Assembly: GCF_902703175.1 (NCBI RefSeq)
Contig: NZ_CACRYJ010000022.1
Coordinates: 41,298 to 105,297 of the forward strand
From: Occultella aeris
GTDB taxonomy: Bacteria > Actinomycetota > Actinomycetes > Actinomycetales > Beutenbergiaceae
DNA: 64,000 nt
Direction: 5' to 3'
A program made the position numbers and the translations under genes. A model generated the notes under the pieces. It worked only from the letters and a program-made list of their open reading frames with translations. It had not been told where the DNA came from and did not search any database. Of this stretch, positions 60,902 through 64,000 are shown piece by piece (the stretch's first letter is position 1; each line of letters starts with the position of its first letter).

Positions 60902-62049
60902 CGTTCCTGCCGTTGGCCCCTTGGTGGCTGATCGCCGTGTTCGCCGCGGCGACCGCCGGCTTCGCCGTCTGGGCCGGCCGGCAGGATCCGCGCCGACGCC
61001 GGGCCTGGCTGCGCCGGGCCGGGATCGCCGCGCTGCTCGCCGTGATGGCGCTGCGGCCCGGCATCCCCGACCCGGACGCGCGGGCCGCCAACACCAACGT
61101 CGACGTGTTCTTCGTGGTTGACACCACGAGCTCGATCGTCGCCGAGGATCACGACGGCGGCCGGCCCCGGCTGGAGGGGGTCGCCGAGGATGTGGTCGCG
61201 ATCGCCGACGCCCTGCCGGGCGCCCGGTTCACGCTGCTCACGTTCGACCAGATCGGTCGGGTCGAGCTGCCGCTGACCGATGACACGACGGCGCTGCGCA
61301 CGGCCGTCGAGGTGGTCCGGCCGGAGATCGCGTTCTACTCGGCGGGCAGTTCCCCGCTGACGGCGGTCGAGGTGATGGCCGAGCGGCTCACCGCCGCGCA
61401 GGAGCAGGAGCCGGACCGGAACCGCGTGGTGTTCCTGATGACCGACGGTGAGACCACCACGGACTCCCCGCCGGACGCCTCGTTCGCCTCGCTCGCGGAC
61501 CTGGTCGACGACGGCGCGGTGCTCGGGTACGGCACGGCGGAGGGCGGGCGGATGCTGGAGAATACCGGCTACGAGAGCGACGAGCGGTACATCCAGGACA
61601 ACAGTGAGTCCCCGAGCACGGACGCGATCTCCCGGATCGACGAGGCCGCACTCACGGCGATCGCCGGCGAGCTGGGCGTGGACTATGCGCACCGGACCGC
61701 GCCGGGCGGCCTGGCGGACCTCGTCGACGTCGAGACCGGTGGCCTCGAGGTGACCGATGAGGAGCTGGCCGGGCGCGCCGACCTGGGCTGGCTGCTCGCG
61801 CTGCCGCTGCTCGCGCTGGTGCTCTGGGAGGGCGCGCTGCTCGTCCCCGAACTGCTCGCGATCGGCCCGGCCCGGCGGCGCGGCGCCGGACGGGACCGGA
61901 GCGCGACGAGCGGCGATCAGAGCCGCAGCGCGACCGGAGCCGGACTGGACCGCGCCACCGCCGGGGACCGCACCACGACGAACGGCGAGCCGGAGAACGC
62001 GGTGACCCGCGGCGACCGGGACCGCACCACGAACGGAGCTCTCCGATGA
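60898..62049 (+). CDS. Second VWA-domain membrane protein (BatB-like)
   Basis: A 383-aa protein with an N-terminal pair of hydrophobic segments (WWLIAVFAAATAGFAVWAG and a second), a VWA domain, and a C-terminal helix (LGWLLALPLLALVLWEGALL). The MIDAS start is DTTSSI rather than DxSGS, so the metal site is imperfect. A low-complexity Arg/Asp/Thr/Gly tail of about 50 residues ends it. Overlaps both neighbours by 4 bp. Confidence 0.88.
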   Translation: MTFLPLAPWWLIAVFAAATAGFAVWAGRQDPRRRRAWLRRAGIAALLAVMALRPGIPDPDARAANTNVDVFFVVDTTSSIVAEDHDGGRPRLEGVAEDVVAIADALPGARFTLLTFDQIGRVELPLTDDTTALRTAVEVVRPEIAFYSAGSSPLTAVEVMAERLTAAQEQEPDRNRVVFLMTDGETTTDSPPDASFASLADLVDDGAVLGYGTAEGGRMLENTGYESDERYIQDNSESPSTDAISRIDEAALTAIAGELGVDYAHRTAPGGLADLVDVETGGLEVTDEELAGRADLGWLLALPLLALVLWEGALLVPELLAIGPARRRGAGRDRSATSGDQSRSATGAGLDRATAGDRTTTNGEPENAVTRGDRDRTTNGALR

Positions 62050-62897
62050 CGATCCCGACCGCTGCTCCGCCGTCGACCCCTCCGAACCACGAGGGCACGC
62101 AGCCCGGCGCCGGAACCCGACCACGCTCCGACTCCGCGCACCCCGGCAGTACCGACACCGCCGCCGTCAACGACCAACGCAGGCTCCGCCGTCGCCGGCT
62201 CCTGCGCTGGTCCGTCGGACCGGCGGCCGTGGCACTGTTGATCGCCGGCAAGCTGCTCGGCACCCCGATCCTGAACGCCACCGCGGTGTCGGCGTACGAG
62301 GCGGGCGTCGCGGACCCGATGGAGTACGAGCGCAGCCAGCGGCTGTTCACCCTCGCCGGCTTCGCGAACCTGTTCGAGCGCGAGGTGTCGCCGTTCAACC
62401 AGGGCGACGTGCTGTTCCGGCTCGGGGACCTGCCCGGCGCCCAGGCCCAGTTCGAGCGGGCCCTCGGCCTGGCCGGCCCCGACCGCGCCTGTCAGGTGCG
62501 GGTGAATCTCGTGCTCAGCATCGAGGCACAGGGCGACGCGCTCGGCGACGTCCCCGGCGCGCAGGCCCACTACGACGCTGCCCTGGCCGTGATCGACGAG
62601 GCCGAGTACTGCTTCTCCGAGCAGGCCGGCAGCGAGGCGTCCGAGGCGGGCGATCGGCTGATGGAGGCACAGGAGCGCATCGAGGAGAACTCGGACCCGG
62701 AACCGGGCGAGGGCGACGACGGGGACGAGGGCGAGGACGGCGAGACCGAGGGCGAACCCGAGTCGGCGCCCGACCAGAGCACCCTGGAGCAGCTGGAGGA
62801 GCAGCAGGCCGGGGCCGCGCAGGAGCGCGCCGAGGGCGAGCAGAACCAGGAGTCGCGGGACTACGAGCCGGCGGAGTACGACGACGCCCGGTGGTGA
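62046..62897 (+). CDS. TPR-like membrane protein with acidic tail
   Basis: A 283-aa protein. A basic region (RRLRRRRLLRWSVG) precedes one hydrophobic segment near residue 65. A TPR-like hairpin follows (FNQGDVLFRLGDLPGAQAQF, then ERALGLAG and a second repeat). The C-terminus is a long Glu/Asp/Gln-rich tail that overlaps the convergent PAP2 gene by 37 bp. BatC/BatE-type TPR proteins sit at this place in MoxR clusters, so that role is likely. Confidence 0.8.
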   Translation: MTIPTAAPPSTPPNHEGTQPGAGTRPRSDSAHPGSTDTAAVNDQRRLRRRRLLRWSVGPAAVALLIAGKLLGTPILNATAVSAYEAGVADPMEYERSQRLFTLAGFANLFEREVSPFNQGDVLFRLGDLPGAQAQFERALGLAGPDRACQVRVNLVLSIEAQGDALGDVPGAQAHYDAALAVIDEAEYCFSEQAGSEASEAGDRLMEAQERIEENSDPEPGEGDDGDEGEDGETEGEPESAPDQSTLEQLEEQQAGAAQERAEGEQNQESRDYEPAEYDDARW

Positions 62898-63754
62898 GGG
62901 CGCATCGCGAGCATCGCGAGGGTCGCCACCGCTGACGCCGCGATCACTGAGGAGCAGGCGCCGACGTAGGCGATCACTTCGCCGGAACGCTCGTAGACCG
63001 GCACGTTGAGGGCCGTGAACACACCGATCACGACGCCGAGCAGTCCCGTCGCGACGGCCACGACGCTGAGCAGCGTGACCGCGTTCGCCCCTGGCGCACC
63101 GCGGTAGCCGCGGGGCAGCGAGCGGCGCCGCACGGAGCGGGCCGCCTCGATGATGAAGTACCAGAACGCGGCGACGGCGAACGCGGCGACCACGTCGGAC
63201 GCGCGGTGCCATTCGATGGCCATCGTGGCCAGGCCGGTCGCGACCGCATAGACGGCACCGCCGATGGCGACGGGTCCGCGCCACCGCTGCGGGGCGATCA
63301 GCAGCGCCGTCGCGGCCACCGATGCGGCCACCGTGGTGTGCCCGGAGGGGAGCGAGTTGGCCAGGGCCAGCGTGGCGTCGAGGTCCGGCCGGGGCAGGAT
63401 CGCCTTGACGACCTGGGTGGTCACGTTCGCGCCGACCAGCAGGAGCACCGCGGCGCCGGCGATCGACCAGCGGCGCTGCGCCACCGCGATCACCACGGCG
63501 GCGACCACCGCCCCAGCGACGAACGGCACGGACACCAGGTCGAGGACGGGCAGGATCGCCTGGGTGAGGGTGAGCGGGCCGGCGTCCGCACCGGAGAGGG
63601 CGGCGTCGTCGATCAGCTGCCCGAGCCGGGTCGTGACGAAGAACCACGCCGTGGCCACCAGGACCGCCGCCGAGGCGAGGGCCGCGAGCAGCGGGGCGGT
63701 CAGCCCGCGCCTCCCGCGAGCGTCGAGAGGCGCCGGGGTCGGAGCCATGGTCAC
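62861..63754 (-). CDS. Phosphatase PAP2 family membrane protein
   Basis: A 297-aa integral membrane phosphatase with about six helices. The three PAP2 motifs are KAILPRPDLD, LPSGHTT and the final WHRASDVVAAF, in which the catalytic His is present. Members dephosphorylate lipid phosphates such as undecaprenyl-PP or phosphatidate. GTG at 63754 is chosen because GGAGG lies 9 nt upstream; the ATG at 63763 abuts that site and the ATG at 63748 is too far. Confidence 0.9.
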   Translation of the reverse strand: MTMAPTPAPLDARGRRGLTAPLLAALASAAVLVATAWFFVTTRLGQLIDDAALSGADAGPLTLTQAILPVLDLVSVPFVAGAVVAAVVIAVAQRRWSIAGAAVLLLVGANVTTQVVKAILPRPDLDATLALANSLPSGHTTVAASVAATALLIAPQRWRGPVAIGGAVYAVATGLATMAIEWHRASDVVAAFAVAAFWYFIIEAARSVRRRSLPRGYRGAPGANAVTLLSVVAVATGLLGVVIGVFTALNVPVYERSGEVIAYVGACSSVIAASAVATLAMLAMRPHHRASSYSAGS

Positions 63755-63815
63755 AGCAGTCATCCTCCACGGTAACCATGGCCTGCGGCCAGATACCGCG
63801 CCGACGTGCGCAGGG

Positions 63816-64000
63816 GTGGTGAGACTCGTGTGCAGATCTGTTGGTCCGCCGTCGGCCGGGGCGCCGCGGGGGTGCGCGGCGGGCGCGGCCGGCGGGGCCC
63901 CCTGCCACACTCGGGGGGCCCTGCTGCGGGTCGGGGTGTGCGCCTCGGTCTCCGGGGTGCGCGAGCGCACCGACGGCCGCCTCGGCATCCACGCCCACAA
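63816..64000 (+). CDS. Uncertain open frame cut by the window edge
   Basis: From a double GTG at 63816-63821 the plus-strand frame stays open to the edge, for 61 codons. The end reads RALLRVGVCASVSG... with Cys, Arg and Gly bias, and is not recognised. There is no clear ribosome-binding site. In a genome this GC-rich such a frame may be spurious. It faces away from the PAP2 gene, so a divergent gene here is plausible. Confidence 0.25.
   Translation, partial: MVRLVCRSVGPPSAGAPRGCAAGAAGGAPCHTRGALLRVGVCASVSGVRERTDGRLGIHAH

Overview
The window is very GC-rich, with dense genes, frequent GTG/TTG starts and many 1-8 bp start/stop overlaps. Gene content (tilS-hpt, an F420-associated zinc metalloprotease, a mycothiol-dependent-type isomerase, a RipA-like NlpC/P60 protein, a topA with a Lys-rich tail and no zinc fingers) points to an actinobacterium. 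It is probably in Micrococcales near Ruaniaceae/Beutenbergiaceae/Bogoriellaceae; that family-level guess is inference only.

Left core (1-20.6 kb). Purine salvage and tRNA modification (hpt, tilS), a DUF2342 metalloprotease, the PBP4-type carboxypeptidase dacB, pyrophosphatase ppa, a PPOX-fold protein, a secreted NlpC/P60 endopeptidase, the methionine pair metY-metX, a Gfo/Idh/MocA oxidoreductase, a DinB-like isomerase, a repeat-rich hypothetical protein, a large FAD/Fe-S oxidoreductase, an ECF sigma factor with a membrane partner, a DUF6461 protein, and an ArsR-SRPBCC operon with a perfect palindromic operator.

Accessory block (about 21.7-47.3 kb). It lies between two direct copies of a roughly 145-bp tRNA-Thr(CGT) locus: an intact gene on the right (47230-47302) and a degenerate copy on the left (21785-21857). 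Inside are two hypothetical or membrane genes with a partial duplication, a class II glutamine amidotransferase, an M20 peptidase with an APC permease, a five-gene cytoplasmic redox cluster (ferredoxin-fold-like protein, DUF4331, DyP peroxidase, enoyl-CoA hydratase, molybdopterin oxidoreductase), an MFS exporter with an M24 peptidase, a PPK2 kinase, an MFS-DUF6325-short protein operon, a MalT-like LuxR regulator divergent from a P-type ATPase, a DUF1269 protein, a four-helix membrane protein and an alpha/beta hydrolase. A paralogue of that hydrolase sits just outside the left repeat. No integrase or transposase is visible. The block looks like an old genomic island or a recombined segment carrying redox, stress and transport functions.

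Right core (47.4-64 kb). A secreted Tap-like peptidase lipoprotein, holB and tmk (overlapping), a glycosyltransferase, a BadF-type sugar kinase overlapping a second Gfo/Idh/MocA gene, topA, a coupled MoxR-DUF58-VWA-VWA-TPR cluster, and a PAP2 phosphatase. The first gene (hpt) is cut by the left edge, and an uncertain open frame is cut by the right edge.
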